Below are positions 10,003-19,162 of a stretch of 64,000 nt of DNA, piece after piece. The notes beneath the pieces were generated by a model, which did no database searches, had not been told where the DNA came from, and saw nothing but the letters and a program-made list of their open reading frames with translations. Position numbers and translations under genes: made by a program. Numbering within the stretch: position 1 is the stretch's first letter; the number at the start of each line of letters is the position of its first letter. This DNA comes from CAZYQW01 sp964649825 (GTDB lineage: Bacteria; Planctomycetota; B15-G4; JADJEK01): the NCBI GenBank assembly GCA_964649825.1, contig CAZYQW010000069.1:1-64000 (forward strand). Direction: 5' to 3'.

Positions 10003-11319
10003 CTATCCACCGCCGCCCGACGGCCCGGGGACCTGGACCTTCGCCTCGACAGACAGCACCTTCAGTTCCGGGTGGAGGTCGATGCTGATCGGGAACCACG
10101 TGGTTCCGCCTCCGGTGGGCGGCGTGGTCTTGCCGTCCCGGCCGTCCTCCCCGTCCTCGCCGTCATCGTTGTGCCCGCCGTACCCGGTACCGCCGTCGCC
10201 CCCTTCGCCGCCGGAGCCCGGCGCGAGCGGAGAATTCCCACCGTTTCCAGCATCTCCACCGTCGCCGCCATCGCCCTTCGAAGTGATCGACTTCGCGTCC
10301 CCGCCGTCGCCGCCGTTCCCGCCGTCGCCGGCGTTTCCGTTCCCGGCATTCCCGCCGTCGCCTCCGGTCCCTCCGTCGCCCGCGTCCCCGGTCGCCGATC
10401 CGTTGACGCCGTTCCCCGCCCCGCCATCGCCTCCGTCACCGCCGTCGCCGGCGTTGCCGTTGCCGGCCGCGTGTCCGCCGCTGCCTCCGTCGCCGCCGTT
10501 GCCGCCGTTCCCGCCCGGCGCGACCTCATCTCCGCCGCCGGCCCCCCCCGGACCCCCATCGCCGCCGTCGCCGTTGACGAACGCGTGACCGCCCTTGCCG
10601 CCTTTCCCGCCGTGGCCTCCGGTCCCCCATCCGTCCGAGGCCGGGGCTCCTACGCCACCGGCCCCACCGTGACCACCGTTCCCCGGTCCGGTCGCCGGGC
10701 CCCCGGCGCCACCATCGCCGCCGTCGCCGCCGGGCGATGATCCGTTGCCGCCCTGACCACCATCACCGTAGGGGCCGCCGGCCCCACCGCCTCCACCCGA
10801 GCCGCCGTTCGCGCCATCGCCGCCGTCTCCTCCGTCGCCGCCGAATCCACCGAGGCCCCCGTCGCCGCCATCGCCACCAGAGCCTCCGTTTCCGCCATCG
10901 CCACCGTCACCGACAAATCCGCCGGGGCCCCCGTCACCGCCATCGCCGCCAGTGCCTCCATCGCCGCCGGCGCCGCCATCACCGCCGAGCGGGCCTCCGG
11001 CGCCACCGTCACCTCCGGAGCCGCCGGGCCCACCGTCACCTCCATAGCCACCGTCACCCGATCCCCATCCGTCGCCGCCCGATCCCCCGTTCGGAGGCGT
11101 TCCGGCCGGAGCCCCGGGCGTCCCTGGCGGCGTATCGCCCGGAAAACCGTCCCAGCCGTGCGGGGAATCGGCGTTCCCGCTCTGCCCGAACGGGTACCCG
11201 TCCGGGTAGTCGTGGTACCCCTGGGCGCACGACTCCCCGGACGCCCCGAACCCGTGGATCGCCGCGACGACCCACGCCGCCGACGCGATTCGCATTGTCC
11301 TCTTCATTGCCCTTTTCAC
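10003..11319 (-). CDS. Secreted glycine-rich GGx-repeat protein (PGRS-like)
   Basis: 438 residues. A signal peptide (MKRAMKRTMRIASAAWVVAA, cleavage near residue 33) is followed by about 30 mixed residues rich in Gly, Asp, Pro and Tyr. A run of roughly 330 residues of GGDGGxGG, GGAGG and GNGG triplets then ends in a distinct 40-residue tail (WFPISIDLHPELKVLSVEAK, then PGPSGGGG). The composition resembles mycobacterial PE_PGRS and other Gly-rich surface proteins, but no PE domain is present, so this is compositional similarity and not demonstrated homology. Asp in the GGxGxD-like repeats could bind calcium (inference). The GTG at 11319 has GGGAGAAG at proper spacing. It lies 50 bases downstream of the carboxypeptidase-regulatory-domain gene and may be co-expressed. 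The repeats also create spurious Pro- and Ala-rich frames on both strands. Confidence 0.75.
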   Translation of the reverse strand: MKRAMKRTMRIASAAWVVAAIHGFGASGESCAQGYHDYPDGYPFGQSGNADSPHGWDGFPGDTPPGTPGAPAGTPPNGGSGGDGWGSGDGGYGGDGGPGGSGGDGGAGGPLGGDGGAGGDGGTGGDGGDGGPGGFVGDGGDGGNGGSGGDGGDGGLGGFGGDGGDGGDGANGGSGGGGGAGGPYGDGGQGGNGSSPGGDGGDGGAGGPATGPGNGGHGGAGGVGAPASDGWGTGGHGGKGGKGGHAFVNGDGGDGGPGGAGGGDEVAPGGNGGNGGDGGSGGHAAGNGNAGDGGDGGDGGAGNGVNGSATGDAGDGGTGGDGGNAGNGNAGDGGNGGDGGDAKSITSKGDGGDGGDAGNGGNSPLAPGSGGEGGDGGTGYGGHNDDGEDGEDGRDGKTTPPTGGGTTWFPISIDLHPELKVLSVEAKVQVPGPSGGGG

Positions 11320-11352
11320 TGATCTTCTCCCAGATGTCTCCCCGTTGTGCGT

Positions 11353-11367
11353 GCCCTACCGTAGGGC
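11353..11367. promoter_or_regulatory. 15-bp palindrome between two surface-protein genes
   Basis: GCCCTAC and GTAGGGC with one central base form a near-perfect dyad three bases past the stop of the upstream gene and 34 bases before the GTG of the glycine-rich gene. It could be an operator or a small attenuating hairpin. Confidence 0.3.
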
Positions 11368-11369
11368 GG

Positions 11370-12899
11370 TCAGTGGTTCCCGGGGAACTGGACCACCAAC
11401 TCCAAATGCTCGTTCGGTCGAGGCACGACCTCCCGGCGAACGATCGACGTCTCCAGCCGATCGGTGACGGTCAGGACCACCGCCTCGAAGGGGGTCTCGC
11501 ATCGCCACGAAAACGTGCCGTCGCCGTGGTCGACCTCGAGGAGTTCGAGGTTCGGCGGGTCGTCGCGCCGGTCGCCGAGCTGACCGTCGAGCGCTTCGAT
11601 CCAGACCTTGACGAACGAAGGCTGGAGCGCCGGATCGGTCACCTCGATTCGCCCGGAAAGGCGAAACGGCCGGCTTCGCTCCGCGACTTGCGTCCCCGTG
11701 TCGACTGCGTCGGGGAGCCGTTTTAGATCGAGGGTGATCTGAGGCACGAACCGCGCCAACAAACGGTCGTCTCGACCCGGCCGCGCTCCATCGGGCGAGA
11801 CCTGGATGCCGACCCGAACCGATGGAATTCCCGTCGCGGTCCACCGACCCGCAACGTCGGTCGAGACGAGCGCGAGCTTCGCGCCCATGCCGTACGGGAT
11901 CGCGCCCTCCGGCAGGAACTCCTTCACGAACACCATCACATTGAGGTCCGGGAACGGCTCGCCGTCCTGATCCACGACCCGGCCGGTGAGGGTCTTTGGC
12001 CCGACTCCAAGGATGATCGGCGCCATCTGCAGCGGAGCCGGCCCGATGTCGACGTCGACGAGGAATGGTCGGCTGATGGCCGCCAACCGGTGATCACGTC
12101 CCATCGAGATTTCGGGTCGGTACCGGCCGGGATGGACCGCGTCGAACTGGTAGTAGCCGCTCGAGTCGGTGAGATCATCGAAGTGGACTCCCTGGTACCC
12201 CGCCTGGAGATTCTGGAATCGGACGTTCACGTCCTCGACCGGATTCCCGGCGGAGTCGAAGACGTACCCGCTCACCACGTTCCTGAAGTTCACCGTGAGC
12301 AACACGTCGACCGTATCGCCCGGCCTCTCGAGCACGGCCAGTGCAGCGAACAACCCGGGCGGGGTCCCCATGAAGTGGGGGGGGAACCGGTCCTGGACGT
12401 GCGGCGGGACGTAGAGCGGAGGCAGGCTCGCGCCGTCGACCTTGATCCCGTACCGGCCGAGCGGAAGCTCGAACGCGAACGCGCCGCGTTCGTCGACGGA
12501 GACGGGTGCGGTTTCGACCCAACGATCTCCGGCCACGACGCGCGCTTGGGCGACCGGGTTCCCGTGAGGGTCGACGACGCGCCCTCGAACGATCCCGGTC
12601 GCGGCGATCTCCACGGGTTCCTCGGGCGGCAAAGGGGTGGCTGCGTCCACCGGCGCCGACTCGGTTCGTTCGATGGTGGCGGGCGCGGCGGGCGTCGGGA
12701 ACGCGTCGACCGCGTCCGGCTCGACGGGCTCGACCGCCGCGGTCGCGTCGCGCGGGGAATCCGGCGCTTCCACCCGCAGGCTCCACCACACGGCGAGCCC
12801 CAGAGCGACGAGGATCGCCAGCCCGACCCACGAACTTCGAAGCGCTCGACCCCGCTCCGCCCCGGCGCGACCACATGACCCGTTCTCTCGACCCCTCAT
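11370..12899 (-). CDS. Membrane-anchored protein with carboxypeptidase-regulatory-like repeats
   Basis: 509 residues. One transmembrane helix (roughly residues 24-43) follows a basic N-terminus; the rest should be outside the cytoplasm. At least three beta-sandwich modules open with the CarboxypepD_reg phrase G-x-V-x-D-x-x-G-x-P-V: GIVRGRVVDPHGNPV near residue 98, VSGYVFDSAGNPVEDV near 212, and LTGRVVDQDGEPFPDL near 308. A more divergent module sits at the C-terminus. Such domains are structural or carbohydrate/protein-binding and carry no catalytic residues. The following gene encodes the glycine-rich secreted protein, so a cell-surface role for both is reasonable inference. A CATAAT -10-like hexamer sits at 12986-12991. 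Confidence 0.75.
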   Translation of the reverse strand: MRGRENGSCGRAGAERGRALRSSWVGLAILVALGLAVWWSLRVEAPDSPRDATAAVEPVEPDAVDAFPTPAAPATIERTESAPVDAATPLPPEEPVEIAATGIVRGRVVDPHGNPVAQARVVAGDRWVETAPVSVDERGAFAFELPLGRYGIKVDGASLPPLYVPPHVQDRFPPHFMGTPPGLFAALAVLERPGDTVDVLLTVNFRNVVSGYVFDSAGNPVEDVNVRFQNLQAGYQGVHFDDLTDSSGYYQFDAVHPGRYRPEISMGRDHRLAAISRPFLVDVDIGPAPLQMAPIILGVGPKTLTGRVVDQDGEPFPDLNVMVFVKEFLPEGAIPYGMGAKLALVSTDVAGRWTATGIPSVRVGIQVSPDGARPGRDDRLLARFVPQITLDLKRLPDAVDTGTQVAERSRPFRLSGRIEVTDPALQPSFVKVWIEALDGQLGDRRDDPPNLELLEVDHGDGTFSWRCETPFEAVVLTVTDRLETSIVRREVVPRPNEHLELVVQFPGNH

Positions 12900-13018
12900 C
12901 GTCGACGCCCTCCGTCGTCGCCACGTCGCTCCCCGAATGGACTCCCCGGCGAACCTCGGCCCGGGAGCGATCGTGCTGCCCCCGAATTATGAGGGTCGCC
13001 GGCCGATCTCACTCGTCG

Positions 13019-13034
13019 CTCGAAGATTTTCGAG
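13019..13034 (-). terminator. Small hairpin after ptsN
   Basis: CTCGAA and TTCGAG arms with a 4-base loop lie 15 bases past the ptsN stop. No clear T-run. A weak candidate. Confidence 0.25.
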
Positions 13035-13048
13035 TCGCGCGCCCCTCG

Positions 13049-13513
13049 CTATCCGACTTCGCGGCTCCGGATGAGCTGGAGGATCTCCGAGGGGTCGTTC
13101 GCTTGGAGCAACGAATCGCGGAATCTCGCGTCGTTCAGGAGCTTCGCGATCTCGGCCAACGTCCGGATATGGACCTTGGTCTTGTTCTTCGGCGTGACCA
13201 GGAGCAGGATCAGGTGCGTCGGCCGCCCATCGATCGACTCGAAGTCGATCCCGTCGTTCGCCACGCCGAGCGAAACGAGCGTGTCGTCGACCTGCTCCAT
13301 GGAGCAGTGGGGAATCGCGACGCCGTTCTCCATTCCGGTGCTCATCGAGCGCTCACGGACGAGGAGGGCCTCCAGCACCGGGTCACGGTGGCTCGCCGGA
13401 AGCCGGTCCGCGCTCACCAGAAGATCGGTGAGGCGTTCGATGACCTTCCATTTGTCAAGGTCCCGCACCCCCAGCAGCACTGCCTCGGGCCGGAGCAGCT
13501 CGGACAAACGCAT
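13049..13513 (-). CDS. ptsN: PTS EIIA-type nitrogen regulatory protein (PtsN-like)
   Basis: 154 residues, the normal size of a PtsN/EIIA-Ntr domain. The phosphorylation site is His69 in MENGVAIPHCSM, matching the G-x-A-I-P-H motif of the fructose/mannitol EIIA family. Other family features are the LDKWKVIERLTDLL N-terminus and the LILLLVTPKN strand. It is expected to accept phosphate from a PTS HPr/EI chain and to control metabolism or potassium transport. No EI, HPr or sugar permease is nearby, which favours regulation over sugar uptake. The ATG at 13513 has GGAG 7 bases upstream; the frame continues to 13666 without homology. Confidence 0.85.
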   Translation of the reverse strand: MRLSELLRPEAVLLGVRDLDKWKVIERLTDLLVSADRLPASHRDPVLEALLVRERSMSTGMENGVAIPHCSMEQVDDTLVSLGVANDGIDFESIDGRPTHLILLLVTPKNKTKVHIRTLAEIAKLLNDARFRDSLLQANDPSEILQLIRSREVG

Positions 13514-13860
13514 CCAGACTCCGTTGAACGCGACCTGCGCGCGAAGCGCGGAAGGCGGCGATGGTACGAACCCTGTTCCGGAATCACCAGCGAAGTCTGA
13601 AGATCCGGCACAGCCTCGGCGATCGGGTCGAAACTCGGGAAGGAAACGTGGTTGCCGTCGTTCCATGGTTCGCGTCGGGCGTCTTCGCCCGGTGCCCGTA
13701 CGCCCCGAATCGCGCGGCCCGGAACCTTGGATATTGCTCTAACACCGTTGCGTGCGTTGAATTGGGTTCGCCGAGCGGTAGGATCCCGGAGTACGTCGTG
13801 ACCGTGCGGTACCGACCGATCCACTTCCCCAAACACCCCGGTTCATGGAGGGGCTTCCGC
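13514..13860 (+). promoter_or_regulatory. Intergenic region with putative gspD promoter
   Basis: 347 bases without a supportable gene separate the divergent ptsN and gspD. A candidate sigma-70-type promoter, TTGAAT (13757-13762), 16 bases, then TAGGAT (13779-13784), points toward gspD and would give a leader of about 70 bases. GGAGG precedes the gspD start. I see nothing else of note. Confidence 0.4.
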
Positions 13861-16116
13861 ATGCGTCGAACTTTGCGGAGCGTGGTTGTCTTCCTGGTGC
13901 CTGCGGCCCTGAGCGTCGCGATCGGATCTGCCGGGCTCGCCCAGGAAGTCAGCCTCGACGGCGACGACATCCTTATCCAGTTCGATGAGATCGAAGGAAC
14001 GCCGCTCGACGACTTCATCAAGCTCTGCCAGCTCGAAACCGGGAAGCAGCTCAACTACAACAACCAGGAGACCCGGGACACCCGGTTGAAGTTCCTGGGC
14101 GAGAAGCGCCTCCCGAGAGACCAGTTCTGGCCCTACTTCCAGGCGGTCCTCCGGGCGTACGACTACGTGGTCGTGCCGTACGGGAACATCTCCACGCCAG
14201 GCCAGTCGCCCGAGGGGCCGGACACCGGCTTCTTCTCGATCCGCCGCACGGCCGGCGCGGGAACCGTCGGCGGAGGTCGCGTCGGCTACATCAAGTCAGG
14301 CGCGCCGGTCGTTTCGCCCGATCAGCTCGAGGCGTTCAAGTACGACCCGGGCATCGTGCTGACGACCTCCTTCACGCTCCGGTACGTCAACACGCAGGAA
14401 GCGACCAACATGCTGCAGACGTACTTCACGGATCCGAACCTGGAGAGCGTGCGCGCGGTCACGAACTCGAACTCGCTCGTGGCGACCGGCTTCGCGCAGA
14501 CGTTGTACGGCATCAAGCGGCTGCTCGACCTCATCGACACCAAGCCGGACGAGTTCACGCCGAAGTTCGCGAGCGTCCAGCTCGAGCACGCGGTGGCGGA
14601 GGAAATCCAGCCGATCGTGAAGGAGCTGATCGATGCGGAGCGCGGCGTCGGCGGCGCCGCGGGACGGAACGTCGCGGCCGGCGGCGCCGGTCTCCCCGCG
14701 TCGCTGCAGGAGTTCGATCCGCAGATCTCGGTCGACCCGCGCAGCAACGCGTTGCTCGTCGTCGCAGCCGAGATGACGCTCGAGAAGATCCTCCATTACA
14801 TCCGCATGCTCGACGTGGAGGTCGACCCGCGCGGCGACACGCACGTCTACCGCCTGAAGAACAGCGCGGCGATCGACCTCGAGGAGATCCTGACGCAGTG
14901 GCTCGACAGCACGGGGGCCGGGACGAGCGGCGGCACGGCCACGGCCGGCGCACAAGCGACCGGGGCGCGCAATGCGCTCGAGCAGCAGCCGACCGTCGTC
15001 GCCGACGAGGCGTCGAACTCGTTGATCATCACCGCGTCGAAGAGTCGGTACGCGCAGGTCCTCGAGATCATCAAGCGGCTCGACATCCGCCGCCGCCAGG
15101 TGTTGATCGAGACGGCCCTCGTCGAGATCAGCGGCACTTTGAACGAGCGGCTCGGCGTGGAGCTCGGCTACGTGTCGGTCGACGAGACCCCGTCGAAGGA
15201 CTCGAACCGCGGCTTCGGAGTCTCGTCCTTCGGGCTGTCGACGTTGACGGACACGGACGGCGACGGGATCGTCGACTTCCGCGTGCCGTTCGGCCTCTCC
15301 GACGGCGCGTCCGGGACGAGCGGCATCACGGCCGGCATCTTCTCCGGCAAGGACTTCGCGGTGCCGCTGGTCATCAACGCGCTCAAGTCGACCGGTGACG
15401 CGAACGTGCTCTCGATGCCCTCGGTGCTCGTGAACGACAACGAGGAGGCGGTGATCAGCAGCACGGACGAACGTCCCACGTTCAACGTGTCGCAGGGCGT
15501 CAACTCCGACCAGACGTCGTTCGACAACTTCCAGGAGGCCGGGATCACGTTGAACATCTCGCCGTCGATCAGCGCCGGCAACTACCTGCGCCTGCTCGCG
15601 AAGTTGACGGTCTCGAACTTCACCGAGCCGGACGGCAACCCGCCGCCCCGCGCCACGCGCGAGATCGAGACGAACGTCACGCTCCCGGACGGCCACACGA
15701 TGGTGATCGGCGGCGTCGTGGCCGACGACCAGCGCTCGTCCCGTGACCAGATCCCGTGGCTGGGCGACCTTCCGCTGTTCGGCTGGTTCTTCCGGAACGA
15801 CAACGAGGCGAACACGCGGACCAACTTGTACGTGTTCATCACGCCGCACATCATCAGCGACGATTTCGCGAACCTCGACGACCTCTCGTACGCGAAGAAG
15901 AAGGAGATGGAGGCGTTGAACGGCAAGATCAGCCTGGTCGACCCCGATTGGGACCGGGACAACGCGGATACGCGCGTGCTGGATGCGGGGGTCTCGGGCG
16001 TGTTCGACCTGCCGTCGTACGCGAGCCCGCCCGGCGGCGAGATCGAGAGCCTCGGTTCGACCGTCGCCCCGAAGGGCGATGGAACGACCTGGGGCGACGG
16101 GGAGGACCGGCGGTGA
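13861..16116 (+). CDS. gspD: Type II secretion system secretin GspD
   Basis: 751 residues. Signal peptide MRRTLRSVVVFLVPAALS, cleaved near residue 27. An N0-like domain (residues about 35-100) and several N-domain repeats carry LRYVNTQEATNMLQTYF, VQLEHAVAEEIQPIV and YRLKNSAAIDLEEIL. The secretin core begins near VLIETALVEISG (about 420) and includes VPLVINALKSTGDANVLS and the family signature GGVVADDQRSSRDQIPWLGD with LFGWFFRN. It forms the outer-membrane channel through which folded exoproteins leave, or a related channel of a type IV pilus-like machine. First gene of gspDEFGHIJ. ATG 13861 is preceded by ATGGAGGGGC. The last four bases overlap gspE. Confidence 0.95.
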   Translation: MRRTLRSVVVFLVPAALSVAIGSAGLAQEVSLDGDDILIQFDEIEGTPLDDFIKLCQLETGKQLNYNNQETRDTRLKFLGEKRLPRDQFWPYFQAVLRAYDYVVVPYGNISTPGQSPEGPDTGFFSIRRTAGAGTVGGGRVGYIKSGAPVVSPDQLEAFKYDPGIVLTTSFTLRYVNTQEATNMLQTYFTDPNLESVRAVTNSNSLVATGFAQTLYGIKRLLDLIDTKPDEFTPKFASVQLEHAVAEEIQPIVKELIDAERGVGGAAGRNVAAGGAGLPASLQEFDPQISVDPRSNALLVVAAEMTLEKILHYIRMLDVEVDPRGDTHVYRLKNSAAIDLEEILTQWLDSTGAGTSGGTATAGAQATGARNALEQQPTVVADEASNSLIITASKSRYAQVLEIIKRLDIRRRQVLIETALVEISGTLNERLGVELGYVSVDETPSKDSNRGFGVSSFGLSTLTDTDGDGIVDFRVPFGLSDGASGTSGITAGIFSGKDFAVPLVINALKSTGDANVLSMPSVLVNDNEEAVISSTDERPTFNVSQGVNSDQTSFDNFQEAGITLNISPSISAGNYLRLLAKLTVSNFTEPDGNPPPRATREIETNVTLPDGHTMVIGGVVADDQRSSRDQIPWLGDLPLFGWFFRNDNEANTRTNLYVFITPHIISDDFANLDDLSYAKKKEMEALNGKISLVDPDWDRDNADTRVLDAGVSGVFDLPSYASPPGGEIESLGSTVAPKGDGTTWGDGEDRR

Positions 16117-17825
16117 AGCAGATGATCAGCTCGCTGCTCACGACGGCGGGCAACCTCTCGGAGGATCGGGTCAAGGAGCTCGAGAAGCTCGAGAACGAGA
16201 CCGGACAGTCGATCGACCGGCTCATGCTCCAGAAGGGCTATCTCTCCGAAGTCGAGGTGCTCCAAGTGCTCGCCGAGGCGATGGGGTACTCCTTCAAGAA
16301 GGACCTGCGCGACGACCAGGTTCCGAAGGAGTTCGTCGACCGCGTCCCGGTGCAGTTCGCCCGGAACTACAACCTCGTCGGCCTCGGCCGCGACAACGGT
16401 TCGATGAGGGTGGCGACGTGCACGCCGCTCGACGTGCATCCGATGGACGACCTCGCGTCGATGCTCGGGCTCGACATCGAGCCGCTGCTCTGCCCGAAGG
16501 CCGAGATCACCTCGCTCATCAACCGAGCGTACAAGGCCAAGTCCGACGTGGTCGGCGAGGCGCTCGACAACCTGTCCGAGGAAGACATCTCGTCGCTCGC
16601 GGCCGAGGTCGAGGAGGGCGAAGACCTCCTCAACATCGCCAACAAGGCGCCGATCATCAAGCTCGTGAACATGATCCTGTTCAACGCGCTGAAGATGCGC
16701 GCGTCGGACGTCCACCTGCAAGCGTTCCAGGACCGCCTGCAGATCCGCTACCGCGTCGACGGCATCCTGTACGACATGGAGTCGGCGCCGAAGAAGGTGC
16801 AGGAAGCGATCATCTCCCGCATCAAGATCATGGGGAAGATGGACATCGCCGAACGCCGTCTGCCGCAGGACGGCCGCGCGTCGCTCCGCCTCGGCGAGGG
16901 CGACGTCGACGTCCGAATCTCGTCGGTGCCGACTTCGTACGGCGAGCGCATCGTCCTGCGGCTCCTCGACAAGTCCTCGAAGGTCTATCGCCTCGAGGAG
17001 ATCGGGATGGAGGCCGACAACCTCAAGACCTTCCGGAAGTACATCGCCTACACGCACGGCATCATCCTCGTCACCGGTCCGACCGGGTCGGGCAAGACGA
17101 CGACGCTCTACGCGGCGATGGCCGAGATGAACGGGAAGGAGAAGAACATCCTGACCATCGAGGACCCGATCGAATACAACCTCGACGGGATCTCGCAGGT
17201 CCAGGTGAACAACAAGAAGGGGCTCACGTTCGCGGCCGGGCTGCGCTCGTTCCTGCGCCAGGATCCCGACATCATGTTCGTCGGCGAGATCCGCGACCGC
17301 GAGACGGCCGAGATCTCGATCCGCGCTGCCCTCACCGGGCACCTCGTGTTCTCCACGGTGCACACGAACGACTCGCCCTCGTCGGTCACGCGACTTCTCG
17401 ACATCGGGCTCGAGCCGTACCTGGTGTCGTCGTCGGTGCTTGTCGTCATCGCGCAGCGCCTCGTGCGCCTGATCTGCCCGCGGTGCAAGGAACACGCGGT
17501 CCCCGACGCCGCGACCGCCAAGAAGTACGCCGAGACCGGCGTCCCGGTCGAGACGCTTCCCGAGGGCCGAGTCTGGATCCCGCGCGGTTGCGACTACTGC
17601 TTCAACTCCGGGTACGTCGACCGGACCGCGATCTATGAGATCCTCCCGATCGATGAGGTGATCAAGGAACAGATCATGGATCGTTCGTCGGCGACGGTGA
17701 TCAAGCGATCGGCGGTCGAACGCAACGCCATGACGACTCTGCGCGCCGACGGCCTCCAGAAGGTCCGGCGCGGGATGACCACGATCGACGAGGTGATCCG
17801 GGTGACGCAGCTCGACACGATCTAG
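16113..17825 (+). CDS. gspE: Type II secretion ATPase GspE
   Basis: 570 residues. N-terminal MshEN-like domain (about residues 1-150), then the hexameric ATPase core. Walker A is GPTGSGKTT (about 325), the Asp box lies in ILTIEDPIEY, Walker B-like LRQDPDIMFVGEIRD (about 380) and the His box LVFSTVHTNDS. A zinc-binding tetracysteine insert, LICPRCKEH and GCDYCFNSGY, is typical of GspE/PilB. It powers pseudopilus assembly on the inner face of the cytoplasmic membrane. I chose the GTG at 16113: GGAGGA lies about 7 bases upstream and it overlaps the gspD stop (GTGA). ATG 16122 is the alternative. Confidence 0.96.
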   Translation: MKQMISSLLTTAGNLSEDRVKELEKLENETGQSIDRLMLQKGYLSEVEVLQVLAEAMGYSFKKDLRDDQVPKEFVDRVPVQFARNYNLVGLGRDNGSMRVATCTPLDVHPMDDLASMLGLDIEPLLCPKAEITSLINRAYKAKSDVVGEALDNLSEEDISSLAAEVEEGEDLLNIANKAPIIKLVNMILFNALKMRASDVHLQAFQDRLQIRYRVDGILYDMESAPKKVQEAIISRIKIMGKMDIAERRLPQDGRASLRLGEGDVDVRISSVPTSYGERIVLRLLDKSSKVYRLEEIGMEADNLKTFRKYIAYTHGIILVTGPTGSGKTTTLYAAMAEMNGKEKNILTIEDPIEYNLDGISQVQVNNKKGLTFAAGLRSFLRQDPDIMFVGEIRDRETAEISIRAALTGHLVFSTVHTNDSPSSVTRLLDIGLEPYLVSSSVLVVIAQRLVRLICPRCKEHAVPDAATAKKYAETGVPVETLPEGRVWIPRGCDYCFNSGYVDRTAIYEILPIDEVIKEQIMDRSSATVIKRSAVERNAMTTLRADGLQKVRRGMTTIDEVIRVTQLDTI

Positions 17826-17896
17826 CGAACCCCGCGCCACGTTCGGAATCGAGGAAGCTCACGCCCGTTCGCTCGTCGAACGGTTCCGAGGACACG

Positions 17897-19111
17897 ATGC
17901 CGGTCTACGAGTACAAGGCCTTCAACCCCGCCGGACAGACGAAGACGGGAATCTGCGACGCGGACACCGCGCGGGAGGCGCGCGAGAAGCTCCGCCGCGA
18001 CAAGTTCCACGTCGTCTCGTTGAAGGTGATCGAGCAGGAAGAGGAGCACTCCCGCAGCTCGCTCCGCGCGTTCTTCCACCGCAAGCGGAAGACCGGCGAG
18101 CTGGCAATGGTGACGCGTCAGTTCGCGACCTTGCTGGAATCGGGCATCCCGATGGCCGAGGCGCTGCGCGCGCTCTCCGATCAGATCCAGGCGAAGTACC
18201 TCGAAACGGTCTTCCGCGACCTCCGGGAGAAAATCACCGGCGGCCTCTCGATCGCCGAGGCGATGGGCCACCACCCGAACGTCTTCGACGACCTGTACGT
18301 CAACATGGTCAAGGCCGGCGAGGCCGCCGGAAACGTCGACGCGGTTCTGCGGCGCCTGTCGGAGTACATGCTCAAGCAGAACCGGATGCGCAACAAGGTC
18401 GGCGCGGCGCTGATGTACCCGTTGGTGATGGTCGGGGTCGGCGTGATCGTCGTCTCGATCCTGATGGCGTTCGTGGTACCGAAGATCGTCGACCTCGTCC
18501 GGGCGCGCGGTGATGACCTCCCGACGCCGACGCGGATCCTGATCGCGGCGTCGACCTTCCTCCGGGACTACTGGTATCTGCTCGCGCTCGGTGCGCTCGC
18601 GACCTCCGCGATCTACAGCGCGTTCCGCCGAACGCCGAGCGGACGGCTCGCGACCGACCGCTTCTACCTCGGCATGCCGATCTTCGGCGACCTGTTCCGA
18701 AAGCAGGCGGTCTCCCGCTTCGCGATCACGTTCTCGACGTTGTTGAAGTCCGGCGTCCCGGTCCTCGAGTGCCTGCTGATCGTCAAGAACGTCGTGAACA
18801 ATGCCGTGATCGCGAACGTGCTCGACGACGTCCACAACCGGATCATGGAAGGCGCCGACATCTCGACCCCGCTCAAGAACAGCAAGGTCTTCCCCCCCGC
18901 GGTGGGATACATGGTCGCGGTCGGCGAACAGTCCGGCCGCCTCGAAGAGATCCTCGACAAGCTGGCGGAAACGTATGACGAGGAGATCGATATCGCGGTG
19001 CAGAAGATGACGTCGGTCCTCGAGCCGGTGCTGATCCTCGGGATGGCGGTCGTGGTCGCGTTCATCGTGATCTCGATCCTGCTGCCCATGCTCCAGCTCT
19101 CGAACGTCTGA
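17897..19111 (+). CDS. gspF: Type II secretion inner-membrane platform protein GspF
   Basis: 404 residues, standard length. Begins MPVYEYKAFNPAGQTKTG. Two T2SF domains (about 70-195 and 272-395) each carry the F-x-x-x-x-x-L-x-x-x-G-x-x-x-x-x-A-L phrase: FATLLESGIPMAEAL and FSTLLKSGVPVLECL. Three membrane segments sit near residues 170-195, 220-240 and 370-395. It is the polytopic platform that couples the GspE motor to pseudopilin insertion. ATG preceded by GAGGA. Separated from gspE by 71 bases with no obvious terminator. Confidence 0.96.
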   Translation: MPVYEYKAFNPAGQTKTGICDADTAREAREKLRRDKFHVVSLKVIEQEEEHSRSSLRAFFHRKRKTGELAMVTRQFATLLESGIPMAEALRALSDQIQAKYLETVFRDLREKITGGLSIAEAMGHHPNVFDDLYVNMVKAGEAAGNVDAVLRRLSEYMLKQNRMRNKVGAALMYPLVMVGVGVIVVSILMAFVVPKIVDLVRARGDDLPTPTRILIAASTFLRDYWYLLALGALATSAIYSAFRRTPSGRLATDRFYLGMPIFGDLFRKQAVSRFAITFSTLLKSGVPVLECLLIVKNVVNNAVIANVLDDVHNRIMEGADISTPLKNSKVFPPAVGYMVAVGEQSGRLEEILDKLAETYDEEIDIAVQKMTSVLEPVLILGMAVVVAFIVISILLPMLQLSNV

Positions 19112-19162
19112 CCCTGATTCGTGGGCTATACTGACCGAAGTGCGAACAGACGGAGTCTCGAA

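Noticed and set aside
10082..10588. Pro-rich plus-strand frame opposite the glycine-rich gene
   Set aside because: It is the complementary reading of GGC/GGA-rich codons; the minus-strand protein has a signal peptide, a ribosome site and a structured tail.
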